DNA from: Blakeslea trispora
Taxonomy: Eukaryota; Mucoromycota; Mucoromycetes; Mucorales; Choanephoraceae
Direction of reading: 5' to 3'
NCBI GenBank assembly: GCA_025331445.1
Contig: JAIWNE010000056.1
Span: forward strand, 147,647 to 211,646
DNA: 64,000 bases
Position numbers and translations under genes: made by a program. Below, one piece after another: positions 24,876-36,041 of the stretch (positions are counted from its first letter, which is position 1; each line of letters begins with the position of its first letter). The notes beneath the pieces are model-generated. The model was not told the origin of the DNA, did not search any database, and saw only the letters and a list, made by a program, of their open reading frames with translations.

Positions 24876-24934
24876 AATCAATCAATAAAAATAGACAATT
24901 TAGAAAAAAAAAAAACTTTCTCTTTTATTGATAT

Positions 24935-26021
24935 CTAATTAGTCTTGGGCATAACAATGAAACCTAATGTAGGGAAATGGATAATAGAGGTAGTTTCATA
25001 GGTGGAGTCTTTGTGCAAAATAACAGTTTCATCAACAGTACTTCTGATGAGAGTACCAACAATAGGTACTTTACCAGTATCCAAGGGCATGACAATGACT
25101 TGTTGACCCAATTCGATAGGAAGAACACTAGAGTGAACCTTGAATTCCTCAGGTACCTCAGTAGAAGCATAACGTTTTAATCCTTCAATAGCTTCATCTT
25201 CAGTAAGAGTGGGTCGCTTTTCAGTTTGGTCCCAATTGGCAAGAGCCATAAGTCTGCTCATGTGTTCGTACATCACCTTCAAGTTTGTCTTTACCCAATC
25301 TTCACTACCCAACAAGTTGATCAAGAAGAAAAGCAACATGCTTGAGCTAAAATCAACTGAAGAAGGTGACTCAGTATCCAACAACCATTTCTTTTGACCC
25401 AACATCTTTTCCAACACCTGGAATTCAGCAGCGATTTCTGACTTCATGAATGGAGAGGCAGCTGCCATCTTTTCAACCTCCAAAGGTCTTCCTAACATAG
25501 CACTACGATCGGCAAGGAAATTTTCAGGAAGTTTTTTTACAGGCAATTGAGATACAATGATTCCAAACACAGTGTTATCAAGCCATATGTTCAATCCTCT
25601 TGAGAGAGCCTCAGAAGACTCACCATTAGCTGTCTTGGGATAAAGACTTGGTTCGGGGAAGCTAATTCAAATGATGGTTTTAGAATGATGAAAGAAACAG
25701 CACACTTCTCTACTCACAGTCTTTCAATTTCGGCAATAATAGCCTTGGTATCACAGAAAGTATGTTGACCAACTTGCAAAACAGGTGTCTTTCTATAGCC
25801 ACCATCGAATGGTCTACGTTTGGGGCGAGGTTCCATCACATCGACCAACACAACCTTGTACTCGACTTTTTTGTAATTCAAAATCCATGCAACCTTTTGA
25901 GCATAGGGTGAACTAGGGTACCAAAACTAACACTCATATAAGCAATCATATGGATACTCTTGAACGAAAAAGAAAGAGAAAGAAAATCACATACCAAAAC
26001 AATATCTTCAGAGTTAGCCAT
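24935..26021 (-). CDS. glutathione S-transferase-like protein with extra C-terminal domain (copy A)
   Basis: Three exons (25995-26021, 25718-25926, 24935-25661) give 963 nt, or 320 residues. The N-terminal third is a thioredoxin-fold GST domain: WYPSSPYAQKVAW carries the probable catalytic serine, YRKTPVLQVG the cis-proline loop and CDTKAIIAEIE the glutathione-contact helix. An all-helical GST C-terminal half follows. Beyond it are about 90 residues of beta-rich sequence (ELGQQVIVMPLDTGKVP) not found in ordinary GSTs. Total length is about 100 residues more than typical GSTs. Substrate is unknown. Copy B at 27.5 kb has the same intron positions (exon 2 is 209 nt in both) and the same domain order. 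The two form a divergent pair, which indicates an inverted duplication. Confidence 0.8.
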
Positions 26022-27463
26022 TATAAAATCCAATGAAAGAAGAAGGAAGAAGTTCAGGTAATAAGATTTTTCTTTTTATATCTATTGTCTGTTTTTCAAA
26101 CTGAATCCAATTTAGTTTCACATATCAAATACATGAAGACCTTGAAAGGAAAAATTGACTTGATCCATTTAAGAAAAAAAATAAAATAAAAGAATACATG
26201 ACGCCTTTTATGACCCGGACCTAAGCATCTCCTTTTTCCTGTTAAACAGAAAGAAAGTCGCGTATCTTTGCAAATGCTGGCATGAAATAAGAGTTTGACG
26301 CGTATACAAATGGAGTAATATTCGTCACTTCTCAATAATTATCGGCTGAAAAGAATAGCCTAGTTAAGCTCACAGTGCATTTTAGATTTTGAGTTTAATG
26401 TCGCACTAAGTAACTCTTGTCCAATAAGAATGTTGGTTGGTCCACCAATCAAGCCATAGCCATATGTCAAAAACTTGATTACTTGTTGCAGTCCATTTTT
26501 CAAAACATTTAAGTAAGGATGCAATTTCTTTACGGAAACGGGCAAGGAAATGTTGTTGGCGAGACCATAGTTTGTTGCCTAAGAAAAGCTATTAGCTATT
26601 GAGACAACAAGTCCTCGCACTCAATTTCTAATGAACAAGAGATCTTCTAATTCTGTAACACATGCAGTTGTAGAAAAGAGAGGGATAACGGAAATGTTGA
26701 TATGGAATCATGCTATAGGTTTTACTCTGGTGACAAGAAAACGAGATCGTTTCACTTGTTTCTTTTTATCAAATGCCCAAGTGCTTTGGCTGTCATAAAG
26801 TAATTAGGTATTCATATTCATGCAGCTCTGAAATGGGTCAAAAACTATGACAAATACTCTGAAGTGATTGGAAGTCTGTTACAAAACAGGCTTCTGGAAG
26901 AAGAATCGCTCTTGAATAGGATCAGTAAGGCATATATAACTTACATTTTCATAATTTAACATCCAAGCCAAAAAAAAACATAAGCCGATCTTTTTTCAAA
27001 TGATGAGACTGTAAAACACGCGAATGTGAAGCTGCATAAATATTGAAAAAATCGATACACAAAATCGAACTTTTATATTGAAAGACTCAGTCTGCACATA
27101 CAAAGAAAAAGACGTACGGCTTTAGCTAAATCATATGTAAATCCCTTTCTCTCTTTTGTTAATTCTCTGAGAGGATAAGTACAAGCTGAGTTATCACTAA
27201 ATTAGCTATGTTTCAGATATCTTCTTCTCTGTTATTTATTCTCATTGTCAAACCTGACCCAAGTTTTTAGCTCCGTATGAAGCTCATCAAAGTTTCTGTG
27301 TTACTAAATGATGTTTTCCCTGAAAAGATGGTTTGTTCTCAAGGTCAAATAGCTTTAATCATCCTTTATCCAGGAAACAAGTCACTTGATGATGTTTCTT
27401 TCATAAATTAAATTTCCAAGCTTTTCTAAACCCGTTCTTTTTTTTTTGAATTTGTAGGAAAAA
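26022..27463. other. 1.4-kb region between the divergent GST-like paralogues
   Basis: The start codons of the two GST-like genes face away from each other across this gap, so it holds both promoters. A minus-strand frame at 26360-26545 (PYLNVLKNGLQQVIKFLTYG) is short, opens without flanking gene structure and has no family signature. I cannot support a gene, RNA or mobile element here. Confidence 0.4.
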
Positions 27464-28536
27464 ATGACAAACCAACAAATCATTTTGGTAAACTACATTA
27501 TGCATAGCTATGTTCCTTGACTGATCTCCGTTTAAAGCATTGGTACCCAAGCTCTCCATTTGCTCAAAAAGTTGCATGGGCTTTATTATTCAAAAATGTA
27601 GAATTCAAGACTGTTCTCATTAGCCCTATTGAACCTCGTCCTCTTCGTCGCCCCTTAGATGCTGGTTATAGAAAAACACCCATCCTTCAAATAGGCAACC
27701 ATACCTATTGTGATACCAAAATCATTTTTGCTGAACTTGAAGAAAGGTAAAAACAAAAATTTGGGAAATTGTTCTTTTATTGAGATCCTCCCCTTTTTTG
27801 TTTTCACAATAGATTCCCTGAGCCTTCCTTCTATCCACCTGGATGTAGCAAGGTATTGTTTTCTGGCCTTTCACGCTGGATGGATAGCACTTTGTTTGAT
27901 CTGTCAGTTTCACAACTTCAAATGGGAAATTTGGGTCCAAAGTTCGTTGAAGATCGTTCAAGCCTCTCTGGACGAAACATCAATCCGGAAAAACTCAAGC
28001 TCACCATCCCTTATATGAACCACAGTTTGAAGGCAGAGCTTGCAATTGCTGAGAATTTTGTGAAAGAGCACTCTGAAAATGGCAAGCACTGGGCTATGGG
28101 AACCCAGTCGATATCCTTACTCGATCTTCATTTTGCCATGATTACCTGGTTCCTGCAAGGCTTGATTGGCAAAGAGTGGGTAAAGAAAACTGTGCCAGTC
28201 TTGAATAGCCATCTGGAAAAGGTGAAGAGTGTCATTGATTTCAGCAAACTCAAAACAATGCCAAAGATTACTCCTGAAGAAGCTTTGCAAGTTGCCAAAG
28301 ATCAATCTTCTGACTTGCCCAATGCCTATCATGATGGCTCTTTGCAAATTAAATTGGGTCAAGCAGTATCGATCTTGCCAGCAGATTCTAGTAAGACAGC
28401 TGCTGTTGGTACTCTTGTGCATAGCACGACTACCACAACTGTGATTCAACACAAGGAAGACAAATATGGATTTGTAGGTTATACCCATTTCCCTGTTGTT
28501 GGATATGTTGTACTTCCATTAAGAAACAAATTGTAA
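27464..28536 (+). CDS. glutathione S-transferase-like protein with extra C-terminal domain (copy B)
   Basis: Paralogue of the gene at 24.9-26.0 kb. Three exons (27464-27487, 27538-27746, 27813-28536) give 957 nt, or 318 residues, with introns at equivalent codons to copy A. The GST N-terminal domain shows HWYPSSPFAQKVAW, YRKTPILQIG and CDTKIIFAELE. The C-terminal extension (KLGQAVSILPADSS, ending HFPVVGYVVLPLRN) matches copy A in layout. The first coding exon encodes only eight residues. Sequence divergence between copies is substantial outside the motifs, so the duplication is not very recent. The stop is 37 bp from that of the convergent chitin synthase. The presumed activity is glutathione-dependent, but this is not shown by sequence. 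Confidence 0.8.
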
Positions 28537-28573
28537 CAAAATAATAAAAAAAGCAGGGCGGATTTTATTTGTA

Positions 28574-31500
28574 TTAACCGGATGTAAAGAGATTCAACAG
28601 TAAAAACATGAATGATCCCAAAAATCTGAAGAAGCCTAAACCAAAATTGGCCCAGAGCATGAGTCCCATATAGGTCGTGCCCACTGAATCATGGAATATT
28701 GAGCTATAATCGACTGCAGTAATAAACACAACAAGTAAAGCGTTACATGCAATCCATACTAAAACCAGATGAGTTCTAAACGATCGATAGTAATCATCTC
28801 TTGTCAATGATCCATGATTGTTCTACAAGATTCAAAAAAAAAAGCAATTTAATGATAGGCCAACTAGAAAAAGAAAAAAGATCTTGATGGACAAACAAGC
28901 TTACCTGATCTTTCTTGGGTTTTTCATCTAATGCAAACAGAGCTTCATCGTATTGACAATTGATGTCATTCTGATCGGCAGGCAATTCAATTTCTGCAGT
29001 TTTGACACCTTTTTCCTTTTCAGATACTTTGACAACACCTAAATCTTTAGCAATAGAATTGTCTCCTTTTGTTCCCCAACTATTGAAATAGAGGCATAAT
29101 TTTTTTTTAGGATTTAGTATTCTTGTTATTCAATCCAACAAACAATTAAAGAAAAGACTTGCCTGACATCGTGCGTATTACAAAAAGCATAAATATTGAC
29201 AATGTTAACATAGCCCGGCAGCAGCAGTAGATACTGCAAGAAGCTTGTGAACATATGAAATGGTTGACGATGTAGACAGCTGGAAACTAGGTATATACCG
29301 TATGTTGATCCAAGTGAAACTACAACGTTTCGTAAACCCGGATCGTTCATTGCAATTACAAAATTGATAGTTGTATCTTGGGACCAATTGTTTCTCTCAC
29401 TAGCAAACTGGATACCTTTGTAAACCAGCCATGAAGAGCAAAAGAGCATATAGCACATAATTATCGCAAATCCTACTAGACACATCATAAACAAGTATCT
29501 GGATCTAAGCAGAGAAAGAAAAGCGTAAGAAATTATTGTTTTCAATATTGTTTAGGAGCTTGTGGTTCTTACCCTTGTGGACGATTGCCCATAGAGCAAA
29601 TAAAGACAACGAAGAGCAAGAAAGCATAGACATATTTGAAGAACTCAAACACCCTAGTTCCCCAGCCATTTCCGAATGGATCAACTGTTGGATCTGATAT
29701 GCTTTTAGTGATAAAGTAAAAAGTGATAAAGAAATTGCCCTAATGATATTAAAGTTAAGTCATCGTTATAAAAAAAAGAAAGGGCGGCACTAGTAACTTA
29801 CAACAGAAAACCAGCTGAAGACAAGACTAATGATATTGTAGATGCATTCAACCATCAATAGAAATGTTCGATTAAAACCATGTCCACTATTCCAAATCTT
29901 GCGAAAATGAATCAAACTGTAAACACCCGCAAAAAAAGAACCATTGGTCCATCTTCTTCTCTGAGAAATAAACTCTGGTAACTGGTCTGGAACATCAGTC
30001 TCTCCAAACGCATTTTTCACGTACTGCAGTAGCCATCGTTCATCTTTCTTGGCCACCAACTCAAAGCAAAGGATTCGATCCTCAGCTAGGTACATATTGG
30101 CCTCAAACAGACCTGCTTTATCTCCGCTACCATGTAAATCTTCTCCGATAAAATACTTTTCAAGTGGTCCGTGTCCGTCCACATTGTTCTTGAGTGCTGC
30201 ATATCTATAAGCTGAGAAAGCACCGGGCAACACGCTGATATAACCAAACACGCTTTCCAAAGGTTTGTCCAAGATATTTGACATTTTGTATTCGAAATTC
30301 TGAGCAGCCACCAGAGGATTCAGAAGCTGACAACAAGCAGTACCCAACATCACCCGGATCTCGCCACAAGCACCACCCACAAGAGGATTTTGATGAAATG
30401 CCTTCCATAGCTGATAAATACTACTGTTGCCAGGTCTGGTACCAACATCAAGCAAGATGCACACATTTGGCTGAATGATAGGACCAAATGCGTTAAAAAA
30501 CCAACGATGTGAGTTGATTTTCTTTGCGTTTTTTTCTTTCAAACAAAACATGACTTGGACTGGAACGATTCCCTGTAGTTGTTGCAACAAGTTAACATAC
30601 TTGCTAAATGAGATATTAGGGGAGTTTTTTTCACTTACTTTGTCTGATCCTTTGATATTCATGTCTGAATCGATTGATATTTGGGTGGTATACTTTTTTT
30701 TAAAAGAAAAAAAAAAAGAGAGAGAGATAAGCATCACTTGTGTCTATCATGTAGTCATGCTCTTCTTACTTCATATATATGAGCCTTGACTGGTTTATCA
30801 TCTACCACGTTTTTAGCAATACCAGCTTGGTATACACCCATAGAAGCCAATACATTCAAGACTCGCTTGTTGACTACTTTTCGACCGTCTGCTACAATAC
30901 AAACAACCACCTTTTTCCAACCATCAGGGCCCCAGACTGAGCTCTTATTCATACTACAGAGATGAGCAATATTCTTCATGACGCCATGCATTGTTCTCGT
31001 AAACAAGACTTCATCTTCCTACAAATTATGAAAGAGGGTCAAAATCGTTTTTTTTTCTTGGCAAACAATAGATTAGCTTACATTATACATTGTCATGACT
31101 ATAAACAGTTCTGTCTCACGGTTATATATTTTGGGCCGTAAGGTATAGCCTTCAGATTCGAAATCATCAGGATCGCATGTAGCTGCAGTATATCTTAATT
31201 GCGAGAATTCATCATAGTTCTTGTCTGTAAAGCTTAGAGCTCCTAACAATCGATCTGGAATAGGGCAGTCAATGACAAGATTATTGTTCGTCAATTGAAG
31301 TCGGCGAGTCACTCGTCTTCTCAGGCCCTTCTCTTGTCGATCTTTATGTGTTGCTGGTGCATCTAGATAAGATTCTGTATCAGTTCTAACCAATGTTGCT
31401 GCACTATTTCGATTTGGTCTGTCATTTGAAGAAGACGGATTGTTTTGTTTTTGCGACCGAAGCGATGACAATGTCTGTTGATTTTTGGAGTAGTTGTGTT

Positions 31501-31609
31501 CTTGATGATCCATGTTGATAGGATGATTCTCTTCATCTTTCTTTTTATCGTCGGAGGAACCAAGCCAGCCTAGAATCCATCCGCCAAAGGTATTGGTATT
31601 AGAAGTCAT
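28574..31609 (-). CDS. chitin synthase
   Basis: Processive family-2 glycosyltransferase of the plasma membrane that makes chitin from UDP-GlcNAc. Eight exons (31082-31609, 30770-31018, 30639-30692, 29802-30572, 29573-29739, 29163-29504, 28905-29079, 28574-28822) close in phase to 844 residues. After a disordered, charged N terminus (residues 1-100) comes the chitin synthase N-terminal domain ([20 protein letters not shown]). The catalytic part follows, with [17 protein letters not shown] (acceptor-site Asp) and the product-binding QRRRWTNG. At least six hydrophobic segments follow, then the family-specific CNTHDVSWGTKGD. The THDVSW codons are joined across an intron beginning with GC rather than GT (GC at 29161-29162). 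Size and motif order fit the class I-III division. Confidence 0.95.
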
Positions 31610-32060
31610 TAATTGAAGATAAACAAAAAGAGAGAAAGTGAGGTTATATGAAGTGATAAAAACAAAAAAAGACGTCAGCATATAAGCCCGTGCCCTTTTA
31701 GATCTATTGCCAAAAGTGTATGTTTGTTATTGTTACAGTCAGTCTTATGGAAATTGGCGTTTTCTAAAAAATAATTGTGGTTCGTTCCTACCACAATAGT
31801 CGTTGTCTCCGCTTTGACTCCAGATGTGGTATTAGCTCTCCGAGCCACGCTTTTACAATCACTGGAAACTGAAATTCGATCGGGCCTTAAAAAAAGCATA
31901 TCTGGCATGATGATGACAACAATCAATATTTCATTCTTTTACAAAAACAATTCAATTCAAATATGTTTACTATTGGTGTACAAGCAGCCGTGGCAGATAC
32001 AACAAGAGTGATGAGAAAACTTATTGAAGAGTGTATTGGTTGAATCGCGCTAGCATTCCT
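31610..32060. other. chitin synthase upstream region and decayed transposon edge
   Basis: The first part holds the chitin synthase promoter and leader, rich in T runs on the coding strand. Towards 32.0 kb the sequence passes into a decayed Tc1/mariner transposase. I could not find terminal inverted repeats for that copy. No separate gene is visible. Confidence 0.35.
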
Positions 32061-32061
32061 T

Positions 32062-32676
32062 GAGAGAGAGAGGTTTCACGCATAATGGGGATCCCCTACA
32101 CAACTGTAAACAACATCGTGGAAAAAGGCACACTTCTGTCCAGCGTTTCATCCTGGCTCAACCCCAAAAGCTAACAAAAAAACAATGAGACATATCGATC
32201 GAATTGCAACAAACAACCCTTTCTTTAGCATTGATGGCATCAAACACGAGCTGGAGAAATTAAAAGTTACAGTCTGTAGAAAGACTGTCGTCAGCTATTA
32301 TCGTCAGCTAGGCTTCAAATCTTACTACGCATCTCACAAGCCTGCCTTGACGAAGAAGCACAAGCAGTTTCGACTCGAATGGGCCAAGGAACATGTCGAT
32401 TGGACAACAGAGCTTCAACCCTGGTACTTGAAAACCCAAGCACAGGAGGACAGACGCTTCTTGTTTCAAGAAGATGGGACTACGTGTCATACAGGAGCTA
32501 ATGCGTGTCTTTGGAAGAGCCGTCATTTGATGAAGAGGCTTGAGTACTGGCCTGCACAAAGCCCAGATTTGAACCCCATTGAGCATCTGTGGTGGGCTCT
32601 TGAGCAGTGTATAGCAAGCATACGTCATGCTGTCCACAACACTGCTCAGCTGAAGGAATTGCTGCTGGATGAGTGA
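32062..32676 (+). pseudogene. Tc1/mariner transposase pseudogene with internal deletion
   Basis: The N-terminal helix-turn-helix reads REVSRIMGIPYTTVNNIVEKG in one frame that stops at about 32174. The next frame continues KLTKKTMRHIDRIATNNPFF and runs to a TGA at 32674-32676. This second frame has the recognisable LGFKSYYASHKPALTKKH linker, the second catalytic aspartate region FLFQEDGTTCHT, and the third-acid motif WPAQSPDLNPIEHLWWALE. Between VDWTTE and RFLFQED the usual block with the first catalytic aspartate (VVFSDE-type) is missing, a deletion of roughly 70-80 codons. With a frameshift, a missing catalytic residue and no visible ends, the copy is dead. Confidence 0.85.
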
Positions 32677-33237
32677 AGTAAAGTCAGTAGTGACTTACTT
32701 GTTCGCTTGGTGAACAACATAAAGGACCTCTGTCAAGCCATCATAGATGCCAAAGGTAGTATGACAAAAAACAGAGCTTAATTGGACATCGTCTTGAATC
32801 ATTAACGTATCTTTTAGTTTATGCATCTTTAAGGCTGGGTTTCAATTTTAAAAAGTGATTGAATTTATTCTGTGGTTCTTAGTTTTAAAAATATATTTTT
32901 CACTCCTCCCCTTTTGATCCTTTACAAATAATCAATGACACTATCAGTCACTGCTCTATAGCTACCAAAAAGCACCCGTTACTCTCATAAATCATTGCAT
33001 GATTTGACCCCCTCCCTGCTCCAGTACATCCACGTTACACCCCTCTGCGATGTGTGACTATAAAACAATAATTTAACTTGTTTCAATAAAAACTCATAAT
33101 AATGCGTTTTAATTAAAATCAGGGCACCACAGAACAAATTTCAGATTCAAGCGACTGTAAATTGATAGAATAATAAAATGATAAAACAACAAATGTGATG
33201 GTAATCGACAAAAGTTTAATGTTTGTGTTGTCACAAA
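32677..33237. other. non-coding DNA between two transposon relics
   Basis: This stretch is AT-rich and has no gene-like frame. The part just above 33.2 kb would be the 3' UTR and tail of the minus-strand LINE, but I see no clear poly(A) or simple-repeat terminus or target-site duplication. Confidence 0.35.
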
Positions 33238-34790
33238 TCAATCTAAAATTTCCGTGCGGATTCTAGAGGGAGAGGGAGAGGAAAGTGTGTCAATGGAATG
33301 ATGCGAAGTGACGGGCGATCTTGTAATAAAAGAGATTGCCCGGTTTAGAAGAGTTTCAGGTACTATGGGAATTGAACCAAAATGTGAGTGCCAGTGACCC
33401 ACCCACAGGACCCAGTGAGTGGTAAACACAACTGTCAGTAAGAAAGAAGTAGAAGAGGCTAGGGATGTGGGCAAGGCTGTGAGTTGTAAGATATCTATGA
33501 CCTCCGTGGGAGTAAAATAGTGGTGCGGAAAGTAGGCAACAAGAACCTCCACCCAGATGCTCCATCGGACGGGACACTCAGCAATGAAGTGGTTATGAGA
33601 CTCTATCTGTCGACAGTAGGTACAGAGGGGTGAGTTGCGTATGCCTATTTGATGCAGCCATTGAGCGGTTGGTAGGAGGCGATGAAAGGTACGATACTCG
33701 AGCGTCCGAACTGGAAGATGAACCCGTAGGTTCCAAAATTTGGTAAGCAATGAAGAAGAAATTAGGACTCGCCAATTGATAGCATCGAAATAGTGGTGTA
33801 TTCGAAAGGCCTGGGAGCTGTAGTTTCTCCATAGGTGACTTGTGGTCAACTGGAGACGGAGAGCCTCGGGGGGTCAATTGAGGAAAAACTATCGGAGGGT
33901 GAAGCTTCAACCAGGAAGACACCAAAGGAAGGAATCGTAAGGATCCTTCAAAGACCACTTCTCGGTAAAGTCGAAAGAGGAGATAAGGGTGGCGTGTATA
34001 CGACCTTGGACGATGGATTATCAGCGGCAGTGTTCCGGAGGTGGGTTCCAAAAAAAAGGACAAGCGGGCAATGTTCTGTAACGGCACAACCAGTGGTCAG
34101 TGGGAAGATCTTCAAAAAATTTCCAAAGAGGGAACTGTAACAATACACCGACTGGGACCTGTCCAAAGGAAAAGTCAATCCCAAAGTGATCAAACGCTTT
34201 GTACAGGGAGTGAGCAACAGACGTTGGATGGGCTAGGACATGAGAGCGATGATCGGGCGAGTACAAGGTGAAAAGTGGTTGCTCTGCACAAGGCGACATC
34301 AGAGAAAAATGATGCAACAGCATTTCTTTGACGTTAGAGCAGGCCACCGAGAAAAGAGGGAAGAGCCACTTCATCTGGAGCACCAAAGTCTGTTTGCTAG
34401 GGTTGAGCAAGCCTAGTCCGCCCTCAGGTCTTGGAAGACAAAGCTGATCAAAGGAAGCACGAGGGGACTTGTTTTGCCACACGAATTGATAACATAACGA
34501 TCTGATTGTTTTTAGGGTGGTACTGTCCACAGGTAGCAATCGAAGCGAATACCATAGTTTAGAAAGCAGAAGGGTGTTCAAGATCGTTACTCTACCACGA
34601 ATGGAAAGAGATCTTTGAGAGTAGACAGCCATACCCGAACGCAATGTTTCTACCAAGGCTTCCTGACATTTTTCTTCTGAGCTAACGTATAGGACATCTG
34701 AAATCCAAGATATCGGAAGGGATCAGGGGAAAATTTCGTGTAGTAAGTGGAGATTGAGTCCCTTTGGAATAGGGCTCGTTCATTACTAAC
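33238..34790 (-). mobile_element. 5'-truncated, frameshifted LINE (non-LTR retrotransposon)
   Basis: Minus-strand frames read in order as the C-terminal end of a LINE ORF2. The end of the reverse transcriptase is at about 34.68-34.79 kb (DPFRYLGFQM, RT motif 7 type). Then come the thumb/connection region (SIRGRVTILNTLLLSKLWY, PRPEGGLGLLNP) and a zf-RVT zinc motif (LCTYCRQIESHNHFIAEC), ending with HWVLWVGHWHSHF. At least two frame changes lie between 34.09 and 33.80 kb. The endonuclease and most of the RT domain are missing. The truncation point coincides exactly with the left end of the Tc1-type element at 34791, and no LINE sequence resumes beyond 35444. Confidence 0.8.
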
Positions 34791-34823
34791 TACAGTGTGG
34801 TTCGAAATAAGTTGCGGATTTTG
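34791..34823 (+). repeat. left terminal inverted repeat of Tc1-type element
   Basis: Starts TACAGTGTGG and ends GCGGATTTTG. It matches the reverse complement of 35412-35444 at 32 of 33 positions; the single difference is C here against T in the right end at base 13. Confidence 0.95.
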
Positions 34824-34857
34824 AAAATCAAACTTAAAGAGTACTTTACATCATGCA

Positions 34858-35331
34858 TCAGTTACAGCTTTTGCCCAATTCAACCTCTCTTTGATCCAAG
34901 CTAAACGCAATTGTTTGTGCGTCTGCTTCAGAGCAGGCTTTTTTTCTTGCCGCTACACAAGATTTGAACTTCATACGAGTCAATGTCACTCGAAAAGCGG
35001 ACAAAGAGACCTTCTTGCCTAAACCCAAAAATCGACGATGCTGAGCTCTAATTGACTCAATAGGTCGACGACGAACGCTTTGACTAATCGCGTTCAAATC
35101 AGTTTGAGAAAGAAGCCTTTTTCTTCCAGTTGAAGTTTTGGGAAGAGTGGTTTGTGTTTTCTGAAGTCTTTTATAAGGTGATTGTACAGTTGATTCAGGG
35201 AGGTCGAGATCTCTTGAGATTTGAGCAAAGTTTCCTTTGTACAAGAAAGTGCCTACTAATCTACCATATTCGTATTTGGAAAGGTGCTTATTGGCTTCTT
35301 TGATAACAGGAGTAGTAGTAGATGTGTTCAC
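34858..35331 (-). pseudogene. Tc1-like transposase fragment, DNA-binding half only
   Basis: The open frame encodes about 157 residues with a paired helix-turn-helix layout: YGRLVGTFLYKGNFAQISRD, then LPESTVQSPYKRLQK, a GRKRLL hook-like segment, and ISQSVRRRPIESIRA. It ends soon after FKSCVAARKKACSEADA, the point where Tc1 proteins would enter the catalytic core. The first codon of the frame is GTG and I find no in-frame ATG upstream inside the element, so translation is uncertain. No DDE/D residues are present. If expressed it could bind the inverted repeats without cutting, but that is inference. Confidence 0.75.
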
Positions 35332-35411
35332 TTTATTACGTTTATTAAGAAAAAGGTGATGGGAAGATCAACAGAACAACCATGGGTTAGATGATCAAAT
35401 CGCGGAGTTTA

Positions 35412-35444
35412 CAAAATCCGCAACTTATTTCAAACCACACTGTA
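35412..35444 (-). repeat. right terminal inverted repeat of Tc1-type element
   Basis: Reverse complement of the left repeat with one mismatch. It ends CACACTGTA, so the outermost TA is the presumed target-site duplicate. Confidence 0.95.
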
Positions 35445-36041
35445 TGCATAACCTATCATCTCTACCATCATTACTTCTTTTTCTTTCCTCATGATTCTTG
35501 TCATCTGTTGATATGTAACATGTTGAGAAGACGACAGAAAAAAACACACCAACATACAAATCATCTATTCAGCAACTGTTTTTTGGAAAATCAAATCAAA
35601 TATGAGTGGGCCCAAATGCTTTAGCTGTTGTTACTTTAACTCTTTTTCTAAAAAGTGTCCAATATAAACAATGTCCTCTTGTTTTGTTTACCTACGTGAT
35701 GAATGTACGCTTAATGAATTTTAGCTTACTTTAACTGATGCAACTGAATTTCATTATAGAAATACATTGCATCACAGGTTAGATCAAGTATGGCGTGTAA
35801 TTAATATATTCGGGGGGGGGGATGACTTGAGCTGCTAGCAAACTTTAGTTGTTCTATCAAATTTCTTTATAAACAAAGATGAATGGAAGGTGATGCGCTT
35901 TTTTGATACTTGATACTATTGTATAGGGACCTGATTACCAACATTTGTATGATGTCATTTTAAAAAAAGGGGAAATTTGATACAAAAGACTCAAAACAAC
36001 CATTACCCTTTTTTTTTTTTGCTTTACTCTGTTTTCTTTTA
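35445..36041. other. intergenic DNA, no gene seen
   Basis: AT-rich sequence between the transposon and the 3' end of the ARM-repeat gene, with a G9 run near 35.81 kb. No coding frame, RNA-like structure or repeat pair that I can support. Confidence 0.4.

Larger units (their letters stand above)
34791..35444. mobile_element. 654-bp non-autonomous Tc1/mariner-type element
   Basis: The segment is bounded by 33-bp inverted repeats that differ at one base. Both ends begin TACAGTG, matching the TA target duplication plus CAGTG end seen in Tc1/mariner elements. Between them is a minus-strand frame for the DNA-binding half of a Tc1-like transposase and nothing resembling the DDE catalytic half. The element is intact at both ends, so it could be moved by a transposase supplied from elsewhere. 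It sits against the broken 5' edge of the LINE remnant. Confidence 0.88.

Noticed and set aside
26360..26545. Minus-strand frame between the GST-like genes
   Set aside because: Short, no upstream exon that can be joined, and no family signature.
32820..32900. Searched for terminal inverted repeats of the 32-kb Tc1 relic
   Set aside because: No matching pair could be found by eye upstream and downstream, so no element boundary is reported.
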